Source of the DNA: Vibrio viridaestus
Lineage (GTDB): Bacteria > Pseudomonadota > Gammaproteobacteria > Enterobacterales > Vibrionaceae
NCBI RefSeq assembly: GCF_003856525.1
Contig: NZ_RJVQ01000003.1
Coordinates: 372,001-436,000 of the forward strand
Length of the DNA: 64,000 nucleotides
Direction of reading: 5' to 3'
Shown here: piece by piece, positions 47,089 through 56,564 of the stretch
Layout of the letters: each line of letters opens with the position of its first letter
Position numbering within the stretch: the first letter of the stretch is position 1
Translations under genes and position numbers: made by a program
The notes under the pieces: generated by a model
Told to the model about the DNA's origin: nothing
The model's input: the letters and a program-made list of their open reading frames with translations, nothing else
Databases searched by the model: none

Positions 47089-47762
47089 TAAAGTGTTCTA
47101 TCTGGCTCAGCAGCCGCCAGAAAGCGTCTGCTGAGTCCAACGAATTCGTCGCCTTTACGGTCTAAATCTGCAACGGATATAAAAATGTCGTAACCGTGAT
47201 ATTGACGTTGGTACTTCATTCGATTAGCTAGCATCGCAAGTAAACCTTTATAACGCTTGCCATCTTCCGCAACAAACGTTGTAGGATCGAGCACAATATC
47301 TTCAAACTTAGTCGCACTTCCGCTTTGTTTCATCCCTAAATAAAGCAGCCCTCTCTGAGAAAGTAACAATTCACTGATAATCCTTGGGCAAATACTGTTT
47401 AAAAATGGAGAGTAATGCTTTAGCCGGATACCGATCCAAGGTAGGGGTTGATGCCAGCCCTGGTTCTGATATGTGCAGATATCAATGCGACTAATATTAT
47501 TCCACTTGACGACCCAGCCACCTTTAAACAGATGTTGTTGGAAATGAGTAGGTGTAAGCGTATATCTTACCTGGCTTTTCATAACCAACCAGTAAGTAAA
47601 CAATCCGAATGCCGACAGTATTACAGTGAAAAACACAGCTAGAGTAAACGTGGCGGCAAACATGACTACTGAAAGCGAGATGATCGTGTATAAAAGCAGG
47701 ATGATCTGTATGCGTCTACTTTTAGGATCGAACTCGAAATTTGCGACGTGAACCGTTTTCAT
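47085..47762 (-). CDS. DUF2982 membrane protein
   Basis: A 225-residue inner-membrane protein with two close membrane segments (about 22-40 and 42-62) and a cytoplasmic or periplasmic soluble domain after them. It belongs to DUF2982, found in Vibrio and relatives, function unknown. The ATG at 47762 has AGGAGTG upstream. It converges on the MBL-fold gene with a four-base overlap, so there is no room for a terminator between them. Confidence 0.75.
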   Translation of the reverse strand: MKTVHVANFEFDPKSRRIQIILLLYTIISLSVVMFAATFTLAVFFTVILSAFGLFTYWLVMKSQVRYTLTPTHFQQHLFKGGWVVKWNNISRIDICTYQNQGWHQPLPWIGIRLKHYSPFLNSICPRIISELLLSQRGLLYLGMKQSGSATKFEDIVLDPTTFVAEDGKRYKGLLAMLANRMKYQRQYHGYDIFISVADLDRKGDEFVGLSRRFLAAAEPDRTLY

Positions 47763-47966
47763 CAATCACTCCTGAAAGTAATAATATTATCAATATAGTA
47801 TAGTATCGATATTAAACTATATTGATTATTTCTTGCACAGTTGCTGTCATAATGGGGCTTTTTCACCGCAATTATCGGCAATAGGCTACAAATCGCTCCC
47901 GAATTTTGATATAAAACGCGCTTTCAAATTAACACTGCGCTTAGCAGTAACACGGAGACACATTGA

Positions 47967-48344
47967 ATGAGACTAGCTCACAAGCGTAAGGTACAGAAGA
48001 AATTACAAAAGCGAATCCAAGCGATGAGAGTTACTTTAGCTCGCTCAGAATCGCAAGTAAACTCTCCAGTTAAGTCTGTTGTTATCGCACAGCCTCAAAA
48101 AGTGGAATCTGTATCTAAAACAGTATCAAAAGATGTCGCGTTAACTCCTAAGCAGCAACAGGTGCTCGATATAGTCGCTCGTTTCTCTGACGGCATAAAT
48201 CCTAAATCAATTGGATTAGAAGCCGGACAGGATGATTCAAAAGCGGCATCTTGGGCGACCGGTGCATTGAAAAAGCTTCTAGACGAAAATCTAGTAGAGA
48301 AAGTGCAGTTAGCAGGAAACAAAGTCCTGTATAAATCACTTTAA
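47967..48344 (+). CDS. Small basic protein with winged-helix-like C-terminus
   Basis: A 125-residue protein. The first 30 residues are strongly basic (RLAHKRKVQKKLQKRIQAMR), like a nucleic-acid-binding tail; a low-complexity linker follows (about 35-60). Residues about 62-125 look like a small winged helix (LTPKQQQVLDIVARFSDGI, then a recognition-like helix and wing). It might bind DNA or RNA; no named family is recognised. It starts with ATG and is followed by a clean terminator. Confidence 0.65.
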   Translation: MRLAHKRKVQKKLQKRIQAMRVTLARSESQVNSPVKSVVIAQPQKVESVSKTVSKDVALTPKQQQVLDIVARFSDGINPKSIGLEAGQDDSKAASWATGALKKLLDENLVEKVQLAGNKVLYKSL

Positions 48345-48357
48345 GTTACTATAAAAA

Positions 48358-48382
48358 AACCTCCCACTCAGGAGGTTTTTTT
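48358..48382. terminator. Intrinsic terminator
   Basis: AACCTCC with GGAGGTT around ACTCA, T run after it on the plus strand and A run before it, so it can serve both this gene and cosR. Confidence 0.85.
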
Positions 48383-48410
48383 ATATCTGAAGAGAGTGAA
48401 TCAAATCATA

Positions 48411-48887
48411 TTACTCGGAGTGGGCAATATTCCCAATCTCTAGCATTGGAGCAACGTCATAGTTGTCAGCGTTCATCATACCTGATAAGCGTTGTACAGA
48501 AGACAAGATAAGGCTTTGTTCCCAATCCTCAAGTTGTTGAAACTGAGTTACAAATTCTTCTTGCAAAGGTTGGGGAGCCCTGTTTAATAGTTCTTCACCA
48601 GACTCAGTTAAGTGTGCGTGTACTTTTCTTTTGTCGTTAACACTTCTCACTCTGGTCACATATCCATTTCTTTCGAGGCGATCGAGAATGGTCGTTGCAG
48701 TTGCTTGGCTCATATTGGTATGACTAGACAGCTCTCTAATTGTCACTTCACCGAGTTCTTTAATCGAGCGCATTAGAATTAGCTGCGGGCCAGTTAGGCC
48801 AGCAACCTTACTAAGTCTTTTGGAGTGTAAATCAATTGCTCTGATTATCTGGCGGATTGAAACCAGCACTTCTTCATGTTTTTCCAA
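48411..48887 (-). CDS. cosR: CosR, MarR-type regulator of compatible-solute genes
   Basis: A MarR-family repressor matching Vibrio CosR, which represses ectoine and betaine synthesis and osmolyte carriers at low salinity. The winged helix (about residues 40-95) has VTIRELSSHTNMSQATATTI and the wing RVRSVNDKRKVHAHLTESG. No ATG exists in the N-terminal region. The TTG at 48887, eight bases after a GGA, gives a 158-residue product starting at EKHEEVLVSI, which fits the length I recall for CosR; the frame is open back to a TTG at 48914. It is divergent from a BCCT carrier, the usual neighbour. Confidence 0.8.
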   Translation of the reverse strand: MEKHEEVLVSIRQIIRAIDLHSKRLSKVAGLTGPQLILMRSIKELGEVTIRELSSHTNMSQATATTILDRLERNGYVTRVRSVNDKRKVHAHLTESGEELLNRAPQPLQEEFVTQFQQLEDWEQSLILSSVQRLSGMMNADNYDVAPMLEIGNIAHSE

Positions 48888-49023
48888 AATCAAAATCCAA
48901 GCTGAGGTTAACAAATTAATACGCGGACATTACCTCAGATAACGTAAGAATGAAAGCATTGACGTCATTCTTTTTTTTACTGTTCGAGTAATGGTCGGTC
49001 TTGGTGAAAGACGAGATTAAAAT

Positions 49024-49037
49024 ATTTGAGTACAAAT
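49024..49037. promoter_or_regulatory. Palindromic operator candidate 1 (cosR-BCCT region)
   Basis: ATTTGAGTACAAAT, an inverted repeat ATTTG/CAAAT around AGTA. The identical 14-mer recurs at 49175-49188. Its size and symmetry suit a MarR-type dimer; CosR is the obvious candidate. Confidence 0.5.
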
Positions 49038-49174
49038 GAATATTCTATACTAATGTGAAGGTTTCGGTTGAAGAAAACGATGCCCTTAATTTCGAAACAT
49101 AGTAGTCGAGCCTTTGTATATTAAATCAACCTCATATCTAAACAGTGTAAGGTAGTAATTAACGACTGTAAAAC

Positions 49175-49188
49175 ATTTGAGTACAAAT
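49175..49188. promoter_or_regulatory. Palindromic operator candidate 2 (cosR-BCCT region)
   Basis: Second exact copy of ATTTGAGTACAAAT, 151 bases from the first and about 235 bases before the BCCT start. The 506-base gap also holds a GTCC/GGAC inverted repeat near 49261-49276. Confidence 0.5.
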
Positions 49189-49420
49189 TAAAGTAATGTT
49201 TTTCAAGAATGTTAAAGTTGGTGAAACAATCGCCTTAAATTGCCTTTATCTGTGATTTTTGTCCGCTAAATTGGACTTTTAAGGAAATTTTGTGTAAATT
49301 TAAGCGGTTTTTAATAAGATAATTTTCTATGTGTACTAATTAATTGGATGTCGAATTTTTCTAATTAGTTATAGTACGTTTCAATAAATGATTGTTAACC
49401 TAATCGACTAGAGAGGGGAT

Positions 49421-50995
49421 ATGACCAAAGGTATAGATAAATACAGTATTGATAATACTGATTACACCGTTGGCCAAGATAATGTTCAGAAATGGGGTTT
49501 TGATGTTCATAATCCTGTTTTTGGTATCAGTGCTGGCTTAATTCTGATCTTTTTGATCGCGACACTTGTTACCGACCCAGCAACAGCAAAGGGGGTATTA
49601 GACGGAATTAAGTGGAGTATCATTGGCAATTTTGACTGGCTGTTTATTGACGCTGGTAACATTTTTGTTATTTTCTGTTTGGTACTCATCATCACCCCAT
49701 ATGGGAGAATCCGTTTGGGAGGGCAAGATGCAACCGCTGACTACTCATTTATGTCTTGGTTGGCTATGTTATTTGCTGCCGGTATGGGTATTGGTCTTAT
49801 GTTCTGGAGTGTTGCGGAACCTGTTGCGTACTTAACAGGCTGGTATGAGACACCACTTGGTGTTACGCCAAATACTCCCGAAGCTGCTCGTCTCGCTCTC
49901 GGTGCGACGATGTACCACTGGGGTCTGCACCCTTGGGCTATTTACGGTGTAGTGGCGTTATCACTAGCGTTTTTCTGTTACAACAAAGGCTTACCATTAT
50001 CTATACGCTCAATTTTCTATCCAATTCTGGGTGATAGAGCTTGGGGATGGCCTGGACACATCGTTGATATTTTAGCGGTTGTTGCGACACTATTTGGTCT
50101 AGCGACATCATTAGGTATGGGCGCTCAGCAAGCTGCAAGTGGTATTCACCATGTCTTTGGCATTGATTCAGGTTTGACACTACAAATGTGTGTCATTGTT
50201 GGCGTTACGTTACTTGCGATCGTATCAGTAGTTCGTGGTATTGATGGTGGGGTAAAAGTCATCTCAAACATCAACATGGTAATCGCACTGATTCTTTTAG
50301 TAGCTGTTGCATTTATCGGTTATTCAGTAACGTTCAGCTCTATTCCAACAACATTGATGGCATACATCGAAAATATTCTTCCTCTAAGTAATCCCTACGG
50401 ACGTACAGATGAAGCATGGTTCCAAGGTTGGACTGTATTCTACTGGGCATGGTGGATTTCATGGTCACCATTTGTGGGTATGTTTATTGCTCGCGTATCT
50501 CGCGGTAGAACAGTACGTGAATTCCTGATTGCTGTGTTAATTGTTCCAACGCTAGTTACACTAGTCTGGATGTCAGTATTCGGTGGTATGGCAATAGACC
50601 AGGTAGTCAACAAAGTTGGTGAGCTGGGAGCAAACGGCTTAACTGAAGTCTCTCTAGCGATGTTCCAGATGTTTGATGTTATTCCATACGGGAAAGTGCT
50701 CTCTCTTGTCGGTGTTGTGTTAGTTCTGGTCTTCTTTATCACGTCTTCAGATTCTGGTTCTTTGGTTATTGATAGTATCACTGCGGGTGGTAAAGTTGAT
50801 GCACCAGTACCGCAAAGAATATTCTGGGCTTCTATTGAAGGGGCAATTGCAATGGCATTGCTCTGGGTAGGTGGTACTGAGTCGGTTCAAGCTCTTCAGG
50901 CTGGTGCTATCTCTACTGCATTACCATTTACAGTTATCCTCCTTCTAATGTGTATAAGCTTAATTAAAGGCATGAGCACAGAAGATTATCGCTGA
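49421..50995 (+). CDS. BCCT-family betaine/carnitine/choline transporter
   Basis: A 524-residue inner-membrane Na+- or H+-coupled carrier of osmolytes such as glycine betaine. Twelve helices are predicted. The glycine-rich stretch GMGIGLMFWSVAEP and the family signature FYWAWWISWSPFVGMFIARVS are visible, with the substrate-box Trp residues. The divergent cosR makes osmotic control likely. It corresponds to the carrier beside cosR in other vibrios, so betaine, proline or dimethylglycine uptake is the best guess. The terminator is at 51021-51048. Confidence 0.93.
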   Translation: MTKGIDKYSIDNTDYTVGQDNVQKWGFDVHNPVFGISAGLILIFLIATLVTDPATAKGVLDGIKWSIIGNFDWLFIDAGNIFVIFCLVLIITPYGRIRLGGQDATADYSFMSWLAMLFAAGMGIGLMFWSVAEPVAYLTGWYETPLGVTPNTPEAARLALGATMYHWGLHPWAIYGVVALSLAFFCYNKGLPLSIRSIFYPILGDRAWGWPGHIVDILAVVATLFGLATSLGMGAQQAASGIHHVFGIDSGLTLQMCVIVGVTLLAIVSVVRGIDGGVKVISNINMVIALILLVAVAFIGYSVTFSSIPTTLMAYIENILPLSNPYGRTDEAWFQGWTVFYWAWWISWSPFVGMFIARVSRGRTVREFLIAVLIVPTLVTLVWMSVFGGMAIDQVVNKVGELGANGLTEVSLAMFQMFDVIPYGKVLSLVGVVLVLVFFITSSDSGSLVIDSITAGGKVDAPVPQRIFWASIEGAIAMALLWVGGTESVQALQAGAISTALPFTVILLLMCISLIKGMSTEDYR

Positions 50996-51020
50996 TAGTT
51001 TACTGCGCAATTATTAATCA

Positions 51021-51048
51021 AAAACCAGCCGTGCGGCTGGTTTTTTTG
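51021..51048 (+). terminator. BCCT gene terminator
   Basis: AACCAGCCG with CGGCTGGTT around TG, then T7. Confidence 0.9.
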
Positions 51049-51251
51049 TTATTTAAATTACAGTTAGTTCAACAAATAACCTCTTCGACAGAATTACGTC
51101 GCCCTCTTTGTATTTTAGTCATTTTTTTGACTTATTACCATATAAAACAAAAGCTTATATTAATTATAATTACTATAATTAGTGCATATTAGATAAAATG
51201 CGGTTAGTATCTCGCACGACAGAATAATAAATGTGTGGGTAACTACTAAAT

Positions 51252-53135
51252 ATGAGATTTACACTAAAACAAAAGTTAATTGGAGCGAGTCTGACTGCTG
51301 TAGTGGTTATGGCTGGCGCGTTAACATGGTTGTCTATCGATCGACTATACGAGCAAACACAAAAATCTATGCGGGAAAGGGTCGAAACATTAACGGCTAC
51401 TGCATCCAAGGGTATTTCAGATTGGGTATCTGATCGCAAGTCAATAACAGCGGCTTTCAAAGATTATGCGGACGTCAGTGATCCTATCCCATTTTTAAAG
51501 CAAGGGCGTGTTGCTGGCGGCTTTGATGAGTTGTATTACGGAACCACTGCTGGAATCATGTACCGCTCGCACCCAGAGAGAAATCAGGCCGGTTATGATC
51601 CTCGTAAACGTCCTTGGTATATTGATGCTTCTTCTGCTGGAAAGATGATTCTGACTACAGCGTATCAAGATGCGGTGACTCGTGCGCTTTTGATCACGAT
51701 AGCAGAGCCGGTGCTTATTAATGGGCAGTTTTCTGGTGTCGTTGGTGCAGATGTGTTGATCGATCAGCTGATTTCTGATGTCCTTTCGTTTGATGCTGGC
51801 GAGAATGCTAGAACGATGTTAATCGATACCCAAGATGGAAATTGGTTAGCTCATCCGAATAAGGATTTAACACTAAAGCCAGTTTCTACGGTTTCTCAGT
51901 CACTGGATATTAATACGATTGATAAAGCCGCTAGAGACCAGACTTTGGTTCCTGTCGAGTTAGCTGGTGTATCGAAATGGTATTATTTTAAATCGGTACC
52001 AGGAACGCAGTGGATATTCGCCGTTGAACTAGACAAAAAAACGGAGATGGCATCAGCTGATTCCTTACTCTGGGGGCTAATATCAACTGCTATTGTTATT
52101 ACATTGTTGGTACTCTTAGCTGTCTCATGGTTAGTGAATTTTCTAGTAAGAGATTTATCTCGGGTCAGCAAAGCTCTGGAAGAAATTGCGTCGGGTGACG
52201 CCGACTTAACTCAACGTTTAACGATTAATTCAGATGATGAGGTGGGACGGTTAGCGCATAGCTTTAACCAGTTCGTTGATAATATGCATCAAATGGTGAC
52301 CAAACTTGGTCATGTATCAGCAGAACTTCTTGAGCAGTCTGTTAGAGCCGCTAAGCAATCTGAGCAGAACAATGCACGAATTCAACAGCAGCAGGATGAA
52401 ATCAATATGGTCGCGACTGCGATCAACGAAATGTCTGCAGCGACTCATGAAATCGCGGGAAATGCTGAACAAACTGCTGGAAGTTCAAATAATGCCGTCT
52501 TTGCATGTAAGGACGGAGCAAACCAGGTAGCTCAGACACAGTCGTCTATCGAAAATCTTGCGAAAGAGGTTGAAGTTGCAACAGGTGTTATTGAAGAGTT
52601 AGAAGGTCATGGTAATCAGATTAGCAGTATCCTTTCAACCATTCAGGACATTGCTGAGCAGACCAACCTGCTGGCTCTTAATGCGGCTATCGAAGCAGCT
52701 CGTGCAGGGGAGCAGGGACGAGGTTTTGCTGTTGTGGCTGATGAAGTTCGAGTTCTTAGTCAACGCACCCATGCATCGACGAAAGAAATTCAACAAATGA
52801 TTGAAACTCTTCAAGGAACAACAGGTAAAGCGGTTTCTATCATGACAGATAGCCGAGCGTTAGCCTCTACGAGTGTCGCTGACGCAAGCAGTGCATCGGT
52901 ATCGTTAGAACAGATCAAAGAGGTTGTTTCTGCGATTAGTGATATGGCGACACATATTGCTTCTGCTGCTGAGGAACAAGCATCTGTCACTTCTGAAATT
53001 ACGCGTAATACTGAGGGCATTCGCGATGTCTCAAACGCATTCTCCGCAGAAGCCAAGGATGCAGCAGAACAAGCGGTTCGACTATCGTCATTATCGCAAG
53101 AGCTCGAATCAGAGATTCGTCGTTTCAAAGTATAA
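51252..53135 (+). CDS. Methyl-accepting chemotaxis protein with dCache domain
   Basis: A 627-residue chemoreceptor. Membrane segments at about 8-27 and 279-302; between them a dCache_1 sensor with [21 protein letters not shown] and [17 protein letters not shown], the amino-acid- or polyamine-binding type. A HAMP domain (about 302-356) and the signalling domain follow; the tip [20 protein letters not shown] is near residues 466-486. No CheR-docking tail. The ligand is unknown. Intergenic DNA before it is AT-rich; no perfect sigma28 promoter was found there. Confidence 0.93.
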   Translation: MRFTLKQKLIGASLTAVVVMAGALTWLSIDRLYEQTQKSMRERVETLTATASKGISDWVSDRKSITAAFKDYADVSDPIPFLKQGRVAGGFDELYYGTTAGIMYRSHPERNQAGYDPRKRPWYIDASSAGKMILTTAYQDAVTRALLITIAEPVLINGQFSGVVGADVLIDQLISDVLSFDAGENARTMLIDTQDGNWLAHPNKDLTLKPVSTVSQSLDINTIDKAARDQTLVPVELAGVSKWYYFKSVPGTQWIFAVELDKKTEMASADSLLWGLISTAIVITLLVLLAVSWLVNFLVRDLSRVSKALEEIASGDADLTQRLTINSDDEVGRLAHSFNQFVDNMHQMVTKLGHVSAELLEQSVRAAKQSEQNNARIQQQQDEINMVATAINEMSAATHEIAGNAEQTAGSSNNAVFACKDGANQVAQTQSSIENLAKEVEVATGVIEELEGHGNQISSILSTIQDIAEQTNLLALNAAIEAARAGEQGRGFAVVADEVRVLSQRTHASTKEIQQMIETLQGTTGKAVSIMTDSRALASTSVADASSASVSLEQIKEVVSAISDMATHIASAAEEQASVTSEITRNTEGIRDVSNAFSAEAKDAAEQAVRLSSLSQELESEIRRFKV

Positions 53136-53158
53136 TGACAGTTAGCCGTGATAAATAT

Positions 53159-53184
53159 AAAAGGGAGCCAGTGGCTCCCTTTTG
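53159..53184. terminator. Bidirectional terminator
   Basis: AAAAGGGAGCCA with GGCTCCCTTTT, between the chemoreceptor and the leftward exonuclease gene. Confidence 0.85.
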
Positions 53185-53188
53185 TTTT

Positions 53189-53911
53189 CTATAGCCAAAA
53201 CTGACTGATTTCCTGCTTGGCATTAAAGTAATGTGCAATCTGAGCTTGAAGTAGTTCAGCCGTTGCAATTGCATCGGTTAGAGCGTGATGTGGCGGGTAA
53301 TTCGGTAGGCCGTACCGACGTCGGCTGAGCGCTAAACGTGTTGAAATTTTCTCGGGCGAATTGCGAAAATTGAAGAATCCTTTTTGTGACTTCTTCAATA
53401 CTTTTTCTTCTATGTTCATTGTATCTATAACAGGGAACTCGAAACCTTCACCCACTCTTGATTTAAACACTTTATCAAGAAATGTACGCTCAATTTCTAG
53501 GTAGTGGACAACCATAATCCTGCCTTCCATCATTTTTAATAAGTCTGGAAATATCTCCGTAAAATCAGGAGCATTGGCTATATCACTATGTGTAATACCA
53601 TGGATTACGATCGATTCCTCACTGAGCTTACGTCGTGGTTTGACCATCCATTCTCTGGCATGACCTAAATAGACGCGATCAAGTGTGAAAGGTACGACAC
53701 CAATGCTAATAATATCGTCTTTCTGGCTATTTAATCCTGTTGTTTCTAAATCAATAGCGAGAAACTCGATCTCTTCTATCGGAGTAGTAGGAGCGGGAAG
53801 ACCAGAAGAATAAAATGACGTCAGAAGTGTATTGTCTGAACGCTGTTCTCTGGCGGCATACTTACTCGGCCAGTCTATGATTGGCGGTTTAAATAAGCTA
53901 AATAGTCCCAT
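53189..53911 (-). CDS. DnaQ-like 3'-5' exonuclease, partner of the DUF294 protein
   Basis: A 240-residue DEDDh-type exonuclease. Motif I is FLAIDLETTGLN; the middle motif reads VVHYLEIERTFLDK, with Glu where many relatives have Asp; the last motif is HHALTDAIATAE. Such stand-alone proofreading-domain proteins often follow a cNMP/CBS/DUF294 gene, as here: its ATG overlaps the stop of that gene. The substrate (DNA, RNA or small nucleotide) is not known. Confidence 0.85.
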   Translation of the reverse strand: MGLFSLFKPPIIDWPSKYAAREQRSDNTLLTSFYSSGLPAPTTPIEEIEFLAIDLETTGLNSQKDDIISIGVVPFTLDRVYLGHAREWMVKPRRKLSEESIVIHGITHSDIANAPDFTEIFPDLLKMMEGRIMVVHYLEIERTFLDKVFKSRVGEGFEFPVIDTMNIEEKVLKKSQKGFFNFRNSPEKISTRLALSRRRYGLPNYPPHHALTDAIATAELLQAQIAHYFNAKQEISQFWL

Positions 53912-55800
53912 TATTTCAGACCCTTATTTCCTTGATAGCGATATTTTAAGAAATTCTGGGCATTACTTAAAACCTGAAAAGCATCTTTGAGATTTCGCCT
54001 TTCAAAATCAGAGAGATTTTCTGGCTCAACGTTATTATCTGGGTCTATTCCATTTTCGACATCGTAGGCTTGGTGGCGAATACGTACCATGGATATAAAC
54101 TCCATTGCGTCACGTAAATCGGCTCCTCGGCCTTTAGGCAGCACACCTGCTTCTATAATGTCATCTAATCGCTCAAAAGAGTTTTTAGCTCGTGACCCTA
54201 CAGCAAGAGCATGCACACGAATGACGTCAGCGAGTGGTGCGGTCCCACGTCGTTTCATGTTGATTGAATTATTATGTCGACCGTCTTTTTCCATCACGAA
54301 GTTCTTAAAAAATCCTAATGGAGGCGTTCTGTTTAGAGCATTTCTTGCGAGACATGCAAGGAATCGATTGTTTTTCTTAGCCCTTCTCACAATGAAGCTG
54401 TTGAGTTGCTCTGCCCATTTTACTCGGCCGTATACACCATCTAAATCAAAGAAAATGGATGCGTTTAACAGGGCTTTGGCATTTGGATTATCTATCCAGT
54501 CAGCGAAACACTCTTCCCATTCTTTGCGAGTCATTCGCCACATCGGGTTGGAAGCCATAATATCCCCGGTACAGTAGCTGTAACCGCAACGAGCAAGTCC
54601 ATCACATACGATTGTTGATAAGGCGGCAAAGTATTCGCCATGTTTATCTTCATCGTATTTATCGTCAAGAATAATTGCGTTGTCTTGGTCCGTCACCAGA
54701 AGTTGCTCATCTCGTCCCATAGACCCCATGGCGACAAAACAATAGGGTATGGGGGGGGCACCCAATTCAATTTCAGCCAACTCGATAATTCGCTGCTTGA
54801 AACTCCTTCCGACGACAGACATAGCTGTCCCGATCATATGTGCATTGGCATCTTCATTGACCATACGTACAAAACTTTCATCAACTTGTTTTGAAACACT
54901 TTCAAGTTCTTCAATACTGTTTTGATGGAAAATACTGTTAACTAGTAGCAAAGAGTTTTGCGATTCGTAACGAACAATATCGTATGTCTCTATGATGCCA
55001 ATCGGTTTGCCTTCTTTCATTACTGGCAGGTGATTAACCTTGTAGCGCAGCATGGCTAAAATAGCTTCGTAAACATACGCATTGTGATCAAGAGAAATAA
55101 GCTCTGTCGACATAACTTCTGCTATGTTTTCATCGCGACTTAATCCTGTGGCTAAAACACGAGTACACAAGTCCCGGTCTGTGATGATTCCGATTAGGGA
55201 ACTGACGTCTTCTTCAGTATCAAGATTAATCTCATTATCTAGGATGAGTAGAGCGGAATAATTTTCGTCAGCCATCTTTTGAGCAGCATCACGGATAGTG
55301 GAGTTTTTATCTATCCACGGTGAGCCACCCATTAATAACTTTTTCACTTTGGATGTGGTCAAGTCATTTTGTTCACCTGTGTTTGATACAGCCTGACGAA
55401 GCCTGGCTTTATCATCAACTTCGACGTATTCCGCGAATGCTTCGTGTTTTTCATATAGTTCTTGGAAATACGTATCTGGTAAGCAATAAACAAGGGTATC
55501 TTCAATCGCTTTTGCTGGGAAAACGACCTTGTTGTCAGTGAGCAGTCCCATTTGGCCGAAACAATCGCCTTCAGTTAGACGATTATAGAGTTCCCCTTTT
55601 CTTCGGTATAGCTCAACAGCACCACTCCTGATGATATACAAGTCTCTAAGCTTGCCACCAAATGGAATAATGTCAGTGTCACTTCGATAGTAGGATATTT
55701 CGATATGGTGAACGAGTTCCTCTACCTCCTCCTCAGGTATTTCAGAGAAAGGAGGGTATTGGAGCAGAAATTGTTTTATGTCGAGCAGTTCGGGCTGCAT
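53911..55800 (-). CDS. cNMP-binding/CBS/DUF294 nucleotidyltransferase-like signalling protein
   Basis: A 629-residue cytoplasmic protein with four parts: a cyclic-nucleotide-binding domain (about 15-135), a CBS pair (about 155-290, with GIITDRDLCTRVL and GIIETYDIVRY), a DUF294 nucleotidyltransferase-like domain (about 320-450, GSMGRDEQLLVTDQDNA) and a C-terminal substrate-binding-like domain (about 480-625). In related bacteria such genes lie beside acetate-activation or transport genes and may adjust them by uridylylation-like chemistry (inference). Overlapping stop/start links it to the exonuclease. Confidence 0.88.
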   Translation of the reverse strand: MQPELLDIKQFLLQYPPFSEIPEEEVEELVHHIEISYYRSDTDIIPFGGKLRDLYIIRSGAVELYRRKGELYNRLTEGDCFGQMGLLTDNKVVFPAKAIEDTLVYCLPDTYFQELYEKHEAFAEYVEVDDKARLRQAVSNTGEQNDLTTSKVKKLLMGGSPWIDKNSTIRDAAQKMADENYSALLILDNEINLDTEEDVSSLIGIITDRDLCTRVLATGLSRDENIAEVMSTELISLDHNAYVYEAILAMLRYKVNHLPVMKEGKPIGIIETYDIVRYESQNSLLLVNSIFHQNSIEELESVSKQVDESFVRMVNEDANAHMIGTAMSVVGRSFKQRIIELAEIELGAPPIPYCFVAMGSMGRDEQLLVTDQDNAIILDDKYDEDKHGEYFAALSTIVCDGLARCGYSYCTGDIMASNPMWRMTRKEWEECFADWIDNPNAKALLNASIFFDLDGVYGRVKWAEQLNSFIVRRAKKNNRFLACLARNALNRTPPLGFFKNFVMEKDGRHNNSINMKRRGTAPLADVIRVHALAVGSRAKNSFERLDDIIEAGVLPKGRGADLRDAMEFISMVRIRHQAYDVENGIDPDNNVEPENLSDFERRNLKDAFQVLSNAQNFLKYRYQGNKGLK

Positions 55801-55887
55801 TGGCCAACCTTAATTTTAGTCTTTAGGTTAAACATAGCAAAATTTACATGTTTAAGCAGTTTTGAATAGTTTCTAGTTATTATTGAT

Positions 55888-56376
55888 TTACAAAAAATCT
55901 AGGCGCATATCAAACCATCTTGCACCACCGTGGCAAGAGTCAGATACCCCTAAATTTGTGAAGCCAAATTGCTGATAGAAGGGGATAAGGTGTTCTTTAC
56001 AAGTCAAAAACATACCGCAAAGATCTCTACTCTTACTCACATCTACAAAATGTTGCATCAATTCAGTAGCAAGTCCTTTACTCTGATAGGTGGGTAGAAC
56101 TGCCAGGCCAAAAACAGTTTGATATTTACCACTGGGTTCATGAAGTGTAGCGTTTTCAAATAATTCGTCTGGCAAAGCGGGTTGATTAAATCGACAACCA
56201 TTAGTATGTGCGACAACAACACCATCTATTTCAAGTACGAAAAAACATTCGGGAAACGCATTAAAACGAGATTTAAATGAAGCAAGGCTGGCAGCTTCTG
56301 CCGCAGGAAAGCAGAGTTTTTCAATATGTGCGATTGACAAAATGTCACTTTCAGTCGCTGGACGTATATTTTTCAT
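55888..56376 (-). CDS. GNAT-family N-acetyltransferase
   Basis: A 162-residue acetyl-CoA-dependent transferase. The acetyl-CoA loop is in VFGLAVLPTYQSKGLATELMQHFV (about residues 90-113, Q/R-x-x-G-x-G/A type), and the N-terminus IRPATESDILSIAHIEKLCFPA is typical of GNAT. The target (small molecule or protein N-terminus) cannot be told. It stands alone, divergent from a HAD phosphatase. Confidence 0.85.
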   Translation of the reverse strand: MKNIRPATESDILSIAHIEKLCFPAAEAASLASFKSRFNAFPECFFVLEIDGVVVAHTNGCRFNQPALPDELFENATLHEPSGKYQTVFGLAVLPTYQSKGLATELMQHFVDVSKSRDLCGMFLTCKEHLIPFYQQFGFTNLGVSDSCHGGARWFDMRLDFL

Positions 56377-56564
56377 AGATTGAACTGGTTTTATATAATT
56401 AACGATAGAGTATTCTCCCTTTGAGAAAATGTAAAAACCATCAATACTGTTTTTTTATACAGCATTTAAATTTACAATGTAAAAATTAATGATGACCCCA
56501 CTATATTTAAAATGTTTAACTCCAAATTAATTTTATCAATTGATGAGGTATTTAAAGTAAGTTT

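Noticed and set aside
51100-51251. A sigma28 promoter for the third chemoreceptor (TAAA with a GC-rich -10 about 15 bases on).
   Set aside because: The -10 part does not fit GCCGATAA without a bulge.
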